Source: Xanthostigma xanthostigma (Eukaryota > Arthropoda > Insecta > Raphidioptera > Raphidiidae). Taken from it: a DNA stretch of 64,000 nucleotides. Numbering within the stretch: position 1 is the stretch's first letter; each line of letters starts with the position of its first letter. The stretch spans positions 44,970,753-45,034,752 of the forward strand of contig OY754469.1 in NCBI GenBank assembly GCA_963575645.1, read 5' to 3'. Shown here piece by piece: positions 10,048 through 21,148 of the stretch. The notes under the pieces are model-generated. The model was given only the letters and a program-made list of their open reading frames with translations, searched no databases and was not told where the DNA came from. The position numbers and the translations under genes were made by a program.

Positions 10048-10850
10048 AAGCCGGTAACGGACTGAGAGCGATAATATAATATATATTATATCTTACATAT
10101 TACAAAAATATCGCTTGTGATTAAAAAGTACAAAACGCCGCGCATTGACGCTATAATATATATCTATATCCAAGCGGTATATTTCATGAAAGTACAAATA
10201 TGCTTTCCGAGCGATATTTTGCATTATATCTCACCTTCCTCTTGCGTCTTGTCGCCCGCAGATGTCCTGCTGCCGTCGGTCACTTTGTTGTCTATAGACT
10301 ACACATGCTTTTTGACAGTTTTGTTTTATTAATGACTAGTTTTCTATTTCAAATCACCGATATACAAACCTTAAAGTAATTGCTAGTCGCTCTAAAGAAC
10401 TAATGCTTTCCCGAAAATTTGTATTTTTCTTCTTTATATCATCTTTAATTAAATCATGAAGTTCAAAAAATGTTTTTCTCTCCATTCGAAAATAATTTGT
10501 GAATTTTTCGTCACTTCAGTCATTAAAAAGCGTAAATTCAACCCGTTCTTTTCTAAATTTTATATGCTCAGAAACCCAAAATCTTGGTTTTTCATTTTGG
10601 ACAGTAGCAATCATTAAAATATCACATGCGGCATTTGATTCACCCCCCGATGAGCTATCGATGGTATTCAGCAATAGCATGCTATTAAGAGCCATTTTGA
10701 AAAAAAATATGCACACACTAGGAAATAAAAAGTTTAAACTTGCAAAATATAAAAAATTAGTCCGCTGCACTCAACATATAATATTATATTATATCTCATT
10801 ACAGAGCTATAACATATATTATATTATCGCTCTCAGTCCGTTACCGGCTT
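10048..10850 (-). mobile_element. PIF/Harbinger-like element, copy 2 (803 bp)
   Basis: It starts only 12 bp after copy 1 and has the same termini, AAGCCGGTAACGGACTGAGA and complement. Its length equals that of the inverted copy at 21149-21951, and the peptides read from both copies in several frames are identical. Copy 1 and copy 2 are therefore different insertions arranged in tandem. A clean three-base target duplication is not seen here. Confidence 0.8.
10354..10695 (-). pseudogene. Harbinger-type transposase N-terminal remnant, copy 2
   Basis: This is the mirror of 21304-21645, with the same single in-frame stop after FTLFND and the same terminal stop after ITLRFVYR. The identity of both breaks shows that the element spread after the gene was already disabled, using transposase from elsewhere. 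Confidence 0.65.
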
Positions 10851-11536
10851 AAGACACGTCGATATTAAGCATAACTGAGATATTTATGTATTTTTCAAAT
10901 ATCGTAAATCGTTTCATGTTCTCATGGGTTTTTTTAAGACACTAAACGATTTTTGGCCTGTTTTATATTAACCGAACTTATAGAAAAAGTCAAGCTGAAT
11001 CGATTCCGACAATCCGTAACATAGAATCACTTTTAGTTTCAGAGATACGAGCGTTTATTTATATTATTTGATAAAAATTTAAAAACGCCATAACTTCTAA
11101 ACGAGTAATGATACAGAAGTGGGAGTGGTCTAAATCGATTCAGCGCAATTTTTTCTATTTGATTAACCTCAGTATGTAAACAATATCTCACAGTTTTCTG
11201 GATTTTTTTTTATTGGAAAATTTTTGTAAAAAAAGTTCGCTCTGTGTCGTATGATATTATGCATATCTATAGAAAAAAGTCATTCTGGATGGACTCCGAC
11301 CATCAGCAACATTGTATTTCCTTTAGTTTTGGAGATATAGCCAATTTTAAATTGTTTAAATTTTTATACATTTTAAACAGTCATAGCGTCGAAACTAATC
11401 GAAATACGAATTTGCGCTTAGGTCTAATCGATTCAGGGTACTTCTTTCTTCAAGACACGTCAATATTAAGCATATCGGGGCTATTTATATATTTATATCG
11501 TAAATACTTGCATGACCGTAGTTTATTTAATTACAC
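10851..11536. repeat. Unclassified DNA with a direct repeat at each end
   Basis: AAGACACGTCGATATTAAGC at 10850 and AAGACACGTCAATATTAAGC at about 11453 are direct repeats some 600 bp apart, each followed by similar AT-rich text ending ATCGTAAAT. The interior has two similar blocks containing CTAAATCGATTCAG-like text. The class is unknown. Confidence 0.4.
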
Positions 11537-11539
11537 CCA

Positions 11540-11960
11540 TCCCCCGATTTACACGGTACTTGTTTTACACGTTTTCGCTTTTACACGGTTTTCCAAATAA
11601 GTTTTTTTTTGTTTTTATCGCACTCTACTAAATGCTACTGTGATTGAACACGTGCGCTGTGTACACATCTCACGGGGAATCCCGAGCTTATGTGCTGACT
11701 TGCTGCACACGCACACTGTGTCTGTATTTCTTCGCATAAAATTAAAGTTTTATCTACGGAAAATTGTATTTGAGTGAAAGTTTCACAGTTTCAGAACCTG
11801 TCAATGCATTTTATTTTTATTTCTGTGTACACCTAAAAATATTGAAAAAAATCATGCATTTTCTGCAAGATTTTCGGTTTACACGGTTTTGACTTGAAAA
11901 TTTTTAATTTTCGATTTACACGTTTTTCTCAGGAACGTATCTACCGTATAAATCGGGGGA
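11540..11960. mobile_element. Pogo/Tigger-like MITE
   Basis: The ends are TCCCCCGATTTACACGG on the left and the complement of TCCCCCGATTTATACGG on the right. Subterminal text repeats TTTACACGG three times on the left and ACACGGTTTT on the right, as in Tigger-type elements. It is 421 bp with no transposase. A TA duplication is not clear at the left edge. Confidence 0.5.
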
Positions 11961-13040
11961 TAGGCGTACTCTCTGATGTCAATATATTTAACCTTTACTC
12001 TCTTGGATCATATTATGTAGAACTTTGTGACCAGGTAGTTGGAAAACAATCGTAGATAGACATTTGGTTGGACGTATGCAACGAAACGGAACGCGTGACC
12101 AGTGGAGGGGCACACCGACTGAGCCTTGCCATGTCGATGATGGTGCAGATCAATTATGTACAGTTAATGGATATTTAACTTGCCACATGCCTTTTTAAAT
12201 CATAGCGCACGGAGTGCGCCGGCCGAGTTCTTGCCACGCATTGCAACTGTGCCCCATCTTTACACGAACCATTTTCGACCAGAGAGGAAACGGATAGCTG
12301 CTTTGCCGGATACCGAATATCCTGCCCAATTTGTAGTCGGATATTCGGCCGAACATAGCCGATTGGCGCATCGTTACACGAGCGAACCTTCGTAGCTGGC
12401 GCACGAACGATCGGATGGGCTCGGGCCTTTTCGTTCTTGAGCGAAGTCTTATTGAATTGATAGTAAACACAATCATGGCCAAAAAAGTGGCCTTGTACAT
12501 GAAGACAAGCATTATAATTTGAAGTACGAGTATTAATTTTCTTTGTTGTGTAATAAAAAATGATCATGATTTTATTTATTTTGAGTGCCTCTAAAGTTTA
12601 AACGTCGTATTTTTCTAAAATCCGGTATCCGATCGGATTTTAAATTTAGGCCGGATAGTTACCGGATATCTATTACATCTCTAATTACGATCCTCTTTAT
12701 CTCTAAAACTAGTTACTAGTTACAGAACTGTTTTTTCACAGATTTTTTTAATTTTCTCATTGCTTGTGTGTGAAACCCAATCAACATACCAAATTTCAGT
12801 TCTCTATAACTACGGGACTTACCCTAAAAGTTTCGACATTACTGACATTTGCGTATTAATAAAATCTAAAATCTAAAGTAGTAATGAAATTTAGTACGAT
12901 GTGTAAGATTAGTAGCTCCATCCTATCCTGACTATTTCAGACCTGAAATGTTGTCCAGACCAAAGCTACGAAGTTTCAGAAATAACGCCGAATCGCTTCG
13001 AAAAAAGATATGCTATGCTAGACAGTGCGTGAGTTGGCGG
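11961..13040. other. Gene-free stretch with a GC-rich, CGGATA-containing patch
   Basis: About 12200-12440 is GC-richer than its surroundings and contains GCCGGATACCGAATATCC and GTCGGATATTCGGCCG. Similar CCGGAT words recur at 12615-12670 and at 46250-46745. Long overlapping frames on both strands reflect the GC-rich composition, and no protein motif was recognised. Confidence 0.35.
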
Positions 13041-13240
13041 ATGCACTCAAGGGCATAGATTTTTTTTTCTGTGAGCGGGGGAAGGGCAAAACAAAAAAAA
13101 TTTTTTTTAATTTTATTAATATCAAACAAAATATTAATTCCAAAACTAAATATGTTACAAAATACGCTGTTGCAATCTTGTCTAAATTTTGTTTTTTAGT
13201 TTATAGGTATTCGTAATATTTTCAGTTTTATTTTTTAGTC
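13041..13240 (+). repeat. Left part of an interspersed repeat ending ...CTACGCCCTTGG
   Basis: GGGCATAGATTTTTTTTTCT, TTTTATTAATATCAAACAA, ATGTTACAAAATACG, TTGCAATCTTGTCTA and TATTTTCAGTTTTATTTTTT match 22117-22330 in order. The missing right end, with GGTAATTACCCTC and TCTACGCCCTTGG, lies at 14945-15002 beyond about 1.7 kb of other insertions, so 13041-15002 is probably one split copy. Confidence 0.55.
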
Positions 13241-13264
13241 AAATCTTTGATTAACGTTTGATTA

Positions 13265-14610
13265 TAGTTAGGTACGCGGTGACAAAAGTGCCTTGCAACT
13301 CCCAAACGGATGATAAGCACGTTTTTGTATAGTTCGAGTGTCGTTCTCGAAATCCGTGTTGTCGAGTAGGGGTCTGGCGTCCGGCGTTGAGCGGCTATAG
13401 TATTTTTTCCGAATTTTGCCCAACGGTTCCAAAAATCATTTCCCAAACGGATGAAAATTACTGTAGGGCATCTACGCAAACCCCCAATTACCGGAAAAAT
13501 ATTTTCATCCGATTTGATATTTGCAAAGAGCTCTTCCAGAAGCTCTAAAAAAAAGGGAAAAAAGGGGGGGAAAAAATTTCCTCATTTGAACTTGAAATTT
13601 GGCAGGGAGATATAGTTCGTGTCTGAGAATATGTAAAAAAATTTTTTTTGCTCTATGTATCGCGATCGCTTTGTAACAATTTTCCAAAATTTAAATGGGC
13701 CAAATTTGATAAAGTAATTCCCAAATGGATGAAAATTTGCCCACAGGTTCTTTGACACCTACAGAACATCGAAAAATTATTTTCATCCAAATTTGTTGCG
13801 GTCAAGTCCAGATCATCCATAATAATGCTCCGATATACCTATTCATTATCACGGGAAACTGCAGGATCTGAATGTTCAATCTTTAATGTGGAAAGGCCGA
13901 TTACAATCAAATTGTGTATTATTGTCCTAAACATTGATGAGACTATTTTCCTCTGATTTGACGATTATGAAGGGAACACTCCGACTTTTGGACCGTGTGA
14001 ACGCTCCAAGCGCATACTTCATCCACAAATTAGCTAGTATCTCTTTACTAGTGTTTGACTAGCTTTGCTCGTGAATTAAATTTGGTTATTATATAGGCCG
14101 ATTGATACCAAAGTATATATGTATAGCCACATATTATCAGAAAATTTACGGAGAACTCCGGGATCAAAATCACGCGCGCTGGCGGGGTTTTTTGTTATTT
14201 GGCATAGTTTAGCCAGGCGCATTTTGGATGAAAACTTTTTTTTCTAATAACATAAATAATAATCATTCATATCAGTCCGGTTGCATGCATGCGGCTGATG
14301 ATTTTTTTCATTTCGGAGTCTGGGTCCATTTAATTGTACTGCAGGCTACGGCAAGGATCAAATCGGATGAAAATATTTTTCCGGTAATTGGGGGTTTGCG
14401 TAGATGTCCTCCAGTAATTTTCATCCGTTTGGGAAATGATTTTTGGAACCGCTGGGCAAAATTCGGAAAAAATACTATAGCCGCTCAACGCCGGACGCCA
14501 GACCCCTACTCGACAACACGGATTTCGAGAACGACACTCGAACTATACAAAAACGTGCTTCTCATCCGTTTGGGAGTTGCAAGGCACTTTTGTCACCGCG
14601 GCCCTAACTA
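13265..14610. mobile_element. 1,346-bp TIR element with TTA target duplication
   Basis: Inverted repeats of about 245 bp (13265-13519 and 14365-14610) begin TAGTTAGG and include GCGGTGACAAAAGTGCCTTG. The bases TTA flank both sides (13262-13264, 14611-14613). The empty site, GATTAGAA within GTCTGATTAGAATTCTTC, is seen at about 39848, which supports the TTA duplication. CAAACGGATGAAAAT or close variants recur at least five times inside in both orientations. Three-base TTA duplication is typical of PIF/Harbinger, but no transposase was found. Confidence 0.7.
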
Positions 14611-14625
14611 TTAGAACTCTTCAAT

Positions 14626-14935
14626 AAATAAAATTATCGACCAATTTTTCAGACAATATATTAACAAAAAAATATATAATTATTTCCATGACTACATAAT
14701 AAGAAATTGTTTGTTATTATTTTTTCATTATTTTGATAATCATTAATAATTTTGAAAGATTTTATAAAAAGCTAATTAAAATTTAAATATTAATTATTTT
14801 TTATCTTTTTTAGATCAGTTCTGAAGAAGGTCCAAAACCGGATTGAAACGTTAATGTATTAATTATATATTTTTTTGTTAATATATTGTCTAAAAAATTG
14901 GTCGATAATTTTATTTATTTGACTAATACTAAAAA
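14626..14935. repeat. Penelope-like inverted repeat, family with ATCGACCAATTTTT arms
   Basis: The arms ATTATCGACCAATTTTTCAG (14632 on) and its complement near 14895-14920 flank a plus-strand CTGAAGA, an A, GGTCC, a loop, GGATT and GAAACG (14821-14848). The same family is at 57266-57660, and single arms occur at 39850-39890 and 43935-44000. The TIR element at 13265-14610 inserted into its left flank. Confidence 0.6.
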
Positions 14936-15309
14936 ATAAATTTAGTATTATGGTCCTGGAGAGGGTAATTACCCTCTTTATCCCTCATATCTACGCCCTT
15001 GGATGCACTGCTAGATTGGTTTATTTTTGTACCGTAAATTACGTAAAATACATTATTATTAAATATCAACGATTTAATCACTTCTTTGAGAATCTGTTTA
15101 ATAAAATGATATTGAATTCAAGTCATTTACTCTTTCTTTCCAGTTGAACCATTTGATCTGTAGAAAGAGAGAGAGTGAGAACGTATGTAGTCACAGAGAC
15201 AGATATCGGCAATTCACGGAAAAGATCAGTCATGCCCAACGCGAATCGACTATAAGTACTTACCTACATGATATATTTGTACTATAAATTCAAAATTTAA
15301 GGAGTGAGT
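14936..15309. other. Right end of the CTACGCCCTTGG repeat, then gene-free sequence
   Basis: GGTAATTACCCTCTTTATCC and TCTACGCCCTTGG (to 15002) complete the repeat begun at 13041. The remaining 300 bp contains GAAAGAGAGAGAGTGAGAA and nothing else that I recognise. Confidence 0.4.
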
Positions 15310-15480
15310 CAAATAAAGGTGCAACCGTGAGTAGTATTTTTTTTTTTATTTTAACAAAAAAAAAAACAAGTGAATCGGCTGCTGTGGCCATTATCTCTAC
15401 AAATTGATTACAATGGTTATCATCACAATTCTGCAAAAAATACAAATAGTATTGGTAATTTTACTTATTAGATAGGTAAG
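15310..15480 (+). repeat. Interspersed repeat shared with 20215-20320 plus 21090-21115
   Basis: AACAAGTGAATCGGCTGCTG, GATTACAAT, and TGGTAATTTTACTTATTAG followed by GATAGGTAAGT match the later copy in order. The later copy is split by about 770 bp of inserted DNA, so this one shows the uninterrupted form. Confidence 0.6.
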
Positions 15481-15654
15481 TGTGCATATTGTATATTATT
15501 AAAGGGCATATATTTTCATTTATACTTCTTTCATTTTATTTATATTTTTCAGGTATTTTAAAAACTTTTTAATGTTGTTTTCTTCATTGTTTAATATAGT
15601 TAGTAGTATTTTTGTTCATTCAACTCACGCCCGTTAACTCATTGCAAAATTTTT

Positions 15655-15865
15655 GAAATTAAACGTTTTTAGGCGCGGTAGAGCAAACCGACCTGAATCG
15701 GACGAAAGTCAAACGCTTCCCCTTTCTCCGACTTCTACCGGGAGTTGGAAGGAAAGAGTGGGAGAATCGTTTCTACTCTCTCTGTCAAAGCGTCTTATGT
15801 ACTCTACACGCATGCGCAGTGCTGACCGTGTGCGTATACGTAGCCATTTCTCTAGCCACGATACT
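15655..15865 (+). repeat. Repeat block related to 40989-41050 and 41455-41580
   Basis: AAACGCTTCCCCTTTCTCCG, AGTGGGAGAATCGTTTCTAC, CAAAGCG and CACGCATGCGCAGTG recur at 40993 on and 41500-41580 with variable spacing. The overlapping frames on both strands look fortuitous. Confidence 0.45.
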
Positions 15866-16257
15866 GCGATGTTAAAAATACCTTTAGAGATCGACATTGA
15901 AATTTGAAAAAACTTCGGGACAATTTCAAATTGGAGTGTCAGTTAAAATGTCCCTTTAAAATTTAAGCAAAACATTATCAAAGTGATTGTATTTATTAAT
16001 TTATTTGAAACAATAAACACAACAGAACAGAAAGTTCCAAATAGTGTACAAAATAAAATAATAATCTCAATTGAAAGACTACAATCACAGTAAATGATTC
16101 GTTAATTGTTTTAATGTAGCACAAAAAATATCAATATTTAATTCATTGGCAGAACTGCACATATTAAACAGAGGGGAGTATGCAGACATACTAAAACACA
16201 TTCTATATTCGTGCCTAAAAATTGGTATCATGTACCTAGAATATGAGTTTTATATGT
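15866..16257. other. Gene-free stretch
   Basis: I see AT-rich text and no supported feature. Confidence 0.3.
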
Positions 16258-16261
16258 CTAG

Positions 16262-18376
16262 TCCAAGAACGATCTTCGTGAAATACCTAAAATCTCAAAC
16301 GGCTAAAAATTTCAGTGATCGTTCTTGGGGTTACAAGAAACTATTCTGACTATGAAAAAGTGTGCTCCGATTTGCAGTTAGGGTAGAAACCGCCCCTTTA
16401 AATTTTGTTTTCTAATTATCTCGCAAACTATGAGATATATGAAAAAAGGTTTCGACAAAAAATTGTAGATTTTTATATTTGCTACAAAAAAGTGCTCCAC
16501 CCTCTTACCCCTATCTACAATAGTTTACTCGTAAACCGCCCCTAAATGTGAAAAAAATGGAAATAATTTGTTTTTTCGGCAGATTCGGGTTTTCTGTGAC
16601 ATTTAAAGAAGAAAATACTCTTGGCGTTTTCTTCGAAAAATGATTATTTTAGAAATTACAAAAAAACGGATATTACCCCCTTTGCACAATAGTGTAATCT
16701 CATTGTCGTGAATTATTATAAAGAAATCGTATCCATGATTTTAAAATGTAAAACAAACTTAAAATAAACGTTACCATAACTATATTTCAAAATCAAACTT
16801 GAGAATTCAAAAAATTTGTTTATTATATTTTTACATTTATTTTAGAAATTTATTTGTACCGTTGTTTACGTGGCGTGTTTCTATGGTTTTTTAAACAAAA
16901 TTGTTGACATGGCCTAGGATAACTTTTAATATGAGAATAATAATTTTATATTTTTTCAAAAATATTACATAAATAAATAAATAAAGAAATTGCATAACAT
17001 CCGAATTTTTATTATTTATTCTTTTTTGTTTAAAATTTACAGTGAACATAATTTTGTTACCATGTTTTTTTGTCTTATATATACCCTGTTAATTGCTATG
17101 GTTAGTAATTAATATTGATTTTCATAATTGTTATTGTTTTTAATTTTCTGTATGTACCTACTTAAAAAAGTCTAAATCTATAGACGTCTATAGACTTAGA
17201 ATTTTTCAAGTACATACAGAAAATTAAAAACAATAATTTATTATGAAAATCAACATTAAGACAAAAAACATGGTAACAAGTTTATGTTGACTATCAATTT
17301 TTAACAATAAATAATAAAAATTCGAATGTTAGCAGAATTTCATAACATAATAATTGTACTGACTACATTTTATACCCTAATATGGCACGCCGTTTTACTA
17401 TTTAGTCGTAAAATATTTTTACAAAATATATAAAAATATTTAACAAATTCAATTTCAGAAAAATTTTTTGAGTGAATTTTTTTATGTAGTTAGGTACTGA
17501 CAAGCAAAATACAATATTATTATGTTCTGACAAAATTAAATGCATAGGTATACATAGGAAGAAATACGAAAAATAATAATTATGTTGCGACATAATTATA
17601 ATTACCTAAGTATTTATGATTCTTCTCTTGAAAAAATAAGAATATTTTTATGATCTTGTGACATAAAAATATTATGTAAGGGCATAATTTTATTATTTTT
17701 CGTCAGAATATTTTAAGTTAAAAAAATATTTTCAAAAAAAATTCTGAAATTGAAAGTGTTAAATATTTTTATATATTTTATAAAAGTACTTTACGGTTTA
17801 AAAAACGGGGTGCCATACCCCCTAACTTATATTAATTGCTATGGTTAGTAATTAATGTTGATTTTAATAATTACTGGTTTTAATTTTGACAGTTGCTGAC
17901 GATGATATAGTGGAACAAGCTCCGACAATCGTGCTATCTCTCTCACTACAGTATCGTGCAAAGGGGTGTCGTTTTTTTGTAATTTCTATAATATCCATTT
18001 TTCGAAGAAAACGCCAAGAGTATTTTCTTCTTAAAATGTCACAAAAAACCCGAATCTGCCGAAAAAACAAATTATTTCCATTTTTTTCACATTTAGGGGC
18101 GGTTTACGAGTAAACTATTGTAGATAGGGGTAAGAGGGTGGAGCACTTTTTTGTAGCAAATATAAAAATCTACAATTTTTTGTCGAAACCTTTTTTCATA
18201 TATCTCATAGTTTGCGAGATAATTAGAAAACAAAATTTAAAGGGGCGGTTTCTACCCTAACTGCAAATCGGAGCACACTTTTTCATAGTCAGATTAGTTT
18301 CTTGTAACCCCAAGAACGATCACTGAAATTTTCAGCCGTTTGAGATTTTAGGTATTTCACGAAGATCGTTCTTGGA
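16262..18376. mobile_element. 2.1-kb foldback element with ~390-bp terminal inverted repeats
   Basis: The ends are TCCAAGAACGATCTTCGTGA and its complement, and the match extends about 390 bp inward (16262-16650 against 17986-18376). CTAG lies immediately outside both ends (16258-16261, 18377-18380), which may be a 4-bp duplication. The interior has further inverted repeats: about 17040-17290 around a centre near 17190, and 17405-17470 against 17700-17790. No transposase was found. Confidence 0.7.
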
Positions 18377-18380
18377 CTAG

Positions 18381-18783
18381 TCTGTGGTTATGTACTTTTT
18401 GTGTTTTTCAATAAAAATAAAATGTGATACAATTTTGCACGTTTTTATTTCAATAAAAGCATTTTCCATACAGAACTTTCCTTTTAGAAACAACGGAATA
18501 GCCGCCGGTAAAAAAAGAAACTATCTCAATAAATTTGTTTGTTAGCATTCTAAACTGTTTACATTTATAGTAGTTAGTGAAGGCATCAATATACTAAATT
18601 AATTTCTAAAATGGTGTCTTCCGTTGAGCAGTTTCATGTGCACTACTGGATGATAATTACGCGTTTGTGCAGTGTATACAAAAGCGATGCTGGATAACTA
18701 GATACATAATAAGAATATGTAAACATTTGTTTTAAGTTCATCTACTTAATACTCCAGGGTTGTCACGAAAAAAATAGTATATT
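18381..18783. other. Gene-free stretch
   Basis: I see no supported feature between the foldback element and the candidate LTR. Confidence 0.3.
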
Positions 18784-19388
18784 GTTACAAACTCGACAAA
18801 GACTCTCGATTCGTCATTGTAACAAAGACATACCGGTTGTTGTGGGCACAACAATCGGCTTGATTGTTGTTAAAACAATATGCGTAGGTAAAAAGGCCTT
18901 TGTTGTCAAATTCCAGACAACAATGAGAGCAACAAAGGAAAGAACTATCCAGCGCCTATATAAACACAGGGACAGTCATACAGTGTCCCTCATCGAGTGA
19001 TACATAAATTCGACATAAATTAACAGTTAGAGAACAGTGTTGAGGTAACTGCTGAAACAAATAGTTTAACATAAATAATCTCCTGTAGATAAATAAATGA
19101 ACTGTGTAAATAATAGTGTACGAAATAAATAGAACTGTATATAGTAAATAAATAACTGTGTTAAATAAATTTTGGTGTGTTCCCGTGTTGTAAATAATCT
19201 TGTGTTTAGTATAGTAATTAGTGACTTTATATTCTTTGTTACTTATTCTTTTATTTTATTAGTTAGAACTGTTGTTTTGTTTCTGTTACGCCAAAGAGAA
19301 GTGCTTTTTAGTTTGTTTGTTTGTTCCTTTAACGCTTCACTATTGTAAATAAATAATTTCCACCACGAATTAAAACAGTTTTGTTACA
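18784..19388 (+). mobile_element. Probable solo LTR
   Basis: It begins TGTTACAAACTCGAC and ends AACAGTTTTGTTACA, giving TG...CA termini. Inside are a TATATAA box (18957-18963) and, about 15-20 bp downstream, an initiator-like TCATACAGT, followed by several AAATAAA signals, an order expected for an LTR. The following TTACGCC could be a decayed primer-binding site. I found no target duplication and no second LTR. Confidence 0.45.
18950..18985 (+). promoter_or_regulatory. Candidate core promoter in the LTR
   Basis: TATATAA at 18957-18963 lies in GCGCCTATATAAACAC, with TCATACAGT starting near 18976 as an initiator-like site. This is a sequence call only. Confidence 0.35.
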
Positions 19389-19439
19389 TTACGCCGAAAG
19401 TTCGATATTATTGCACTGCGCGCCATGATGCCCTGCCTA

Positions 19440-19755
19440 CATAATATGTTAACACGTCATGTAAAAATTAACCGAAGCATGCTTGTCAGTTACGTAATTA
19501 ATTTATTTTTGACAGACCTACAGAACAATAGAGTAGCTGATTTTTTTTTATTTTCAAAATATTTCCGAAACTATAAAGTTTGGAAAAACATTTTTTCTAG
19601 AAAAGTTCTTGTAAAAATAAATATCTAGGTACATAGAATAATAAACTGTTATAAAACGTATACCATTATTATGTTATAGCATCTATCTCTATTGCCATCC
19701 ACAAAAACGATAGGGCTCTTCATATTAGCATATCAAGCATTGTCCCAAAATTGTT
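19440..19755 (+). repeat. Second copy of the 5026-5335 repeat
   Basis: See the shared words listed at 5026. This copy has an extra TCTAGGTACATAGAATAATA segment and differs at many positions. Confidence 0.6.
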
Positions 19756-20213
19756 TTGTGGTTCTTTTAAACTAAGAAAAAAAAACATAAGGTCGCAGTG
19801 CAGAATCCTTAAAAGTTTTGGGAAAGCTAGGGAGGAGTTACGGAGGAGTCACAGATGTCGCGTCTAGTTTAAAAGTTTTGCATCGACGTAAGTTTTATCA
19901 ATGGCTGTAAAATGAGAGCCCTGAGTCAAGCACCCCTATAAAGGACAGAGAATAGAGATCCTTTAGTGAAGAAAAGAAGAGTTTATTTACAAAGAATGCA
20001 TTGCGGAAGTTTCAGCCAGTGAATCTTTATTATCACGCCTCCGGATAAACTCAATTTATTTTCATTATGTCAATTACAAGTTCACTTGATACTGAAATGT
20101 AATTTTCTTTTCGTTTTTTATTTATTGTGAGTTAACGAATAGAAAATAACAAAAATGTTTTCGATTAAAGAAATACGAAAGGTCAGTGTTAATAAGTAGG
20201 GTTAGAAAAACCT
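19756..20213. other. Gene-free stretch
   Basis: I see no supported feature. GCATTGCGGAAG and GGCTGTAAAATGAGAGCCC are not recognised elsewhere in the window. Confidence 0.3.
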
Positions 20214-20320
20214 TTATTTTAGTTTATAACAAAAAAAAAAAAAAAAACAAGTGAATCGGCTGCTGTGTCCATTATCACTACAAAATGATTACAATACTGC
20301 AAAAATTACAAATTTATTAA

Positions 20321-20600
20321 TACAATACAATACAATACAATACAATATCTCTTTATTTATAACCATAGTCGGTATAAATTGAGTCAATATACACAAGTTT
20401 AGATACAAAAAAAAATATAAAATCAGATACAAATGCTGAATTAATATAAAAACGTAATTACAATAAAAACTACTTTATTCAAAATTTAAAAACAACTAGA
20501 GTGACCTGTGCGAATTATTCGCACTAAATAAGTATAATAATTATCACTTTACAAAATTATTTTTTAAATATGATTGCAGGTATTCAATTCGTTTCTAATT
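20321..20600 (-). mobile_element. LINE-like 3' tail with (TATTG)n end
   Basis: On the minus strand the sequence ends AATAAAGAGATATTGTATTG and continues as a short TATTG repeat (20321-20346). A polyadenylation-like AATAAA followed by a short-period tail is typical of insect LINE 3' ends. I could not read a convincing ORF2 upstream. Confidence 0.4.
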
Positions 20601-20619
20601 TTTGCACACTGCTTATAAC

Positions 20620-20925
20620 GTTCTTCTTTTTGTTGTATTACAATATGAAGCTCAGATGACAGATCGAAGAAATATTTTACTAAAATTGTCATATAGAGGC
20701 TCAAGTAGCAAAAGCGTTGAGCTAAGCCGTCAGATGGCATCATGCAGCATTGCTGTGACGTTGTTCAGCGTTGCTCGCTGTTTCAAAATTAAAGTCGCAG
20801 ATGGCAGTATGCAGTATTGTGTCTGTTGTATAACAATATGAAAGTCAGATGACAGATCGAAGTGTTGACGTTGTTTCAAAATTAAAGCCGTAAGATGGCA
20901 GACGTTGTTCAGCGTTGCTGTATTT
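20620..20925. repeat. Degenerate tandem block, CAGATGACAGATCGAAG words
   Basis: TGTATTACAATATGAAGCTC then CAGATGACAGATCGAAG (20633-20671) recurs at about 20826-20862. TTGTTCAGCGTTGCT occurs at about 20762 and 20907, and TTTCAAAATTAAAG occurs twice. The period is about 130-190 bp and irregular. Confidence 0.5.
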
Positions 20926-21148
20926 TAATTAATTTACAAAAACAAAAGCAATAATAAATTTTTTAGTTGTCGATGTCAGTAGAGCAAGCAATTATCTGTA
21001 AAATGATATATAATTTATGTGGAGAAATTGTGAGGTTTTTTCTAAAATGGGAGGCAAACATCTTTAACCTTAGCGTATTAATATATATGATGGTAATTTT
21101 ACTTATTAGATAGGTAAGTATTTATTATGGATATAGTATATTAGTATA

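Larger units (their letters stand above)
20214..21115 (+). repeat. Copy of the 15310 repeat split by a nested insertion
   Basis: The left part, with AACAAGTGAATCGGCTGCTG, is at 20240-20320; the right part, TGGTAATTTTACTTATTAG, is at about 21090-21115. In the uninterrupted copy at 15310-15480 the two parts are adjacent. The intervening DNA (20321-21089) holds a LINE-like tail and a degenerate tandem block. Confidence 0.55.

Noticed and set aside
9332-10332. Identical peptide frames within the Harbinger-like copies on the plus strand
   Set aside because: They are antisense or non-coding shadows; the family motifs are on the other strand.
12175-12567. 130-codon minus-strand frame with overlapping frames
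   Set aside because: The region is GC-rich, so stops are rare in several frames at once; frames on both strands overlap and none has a motif.
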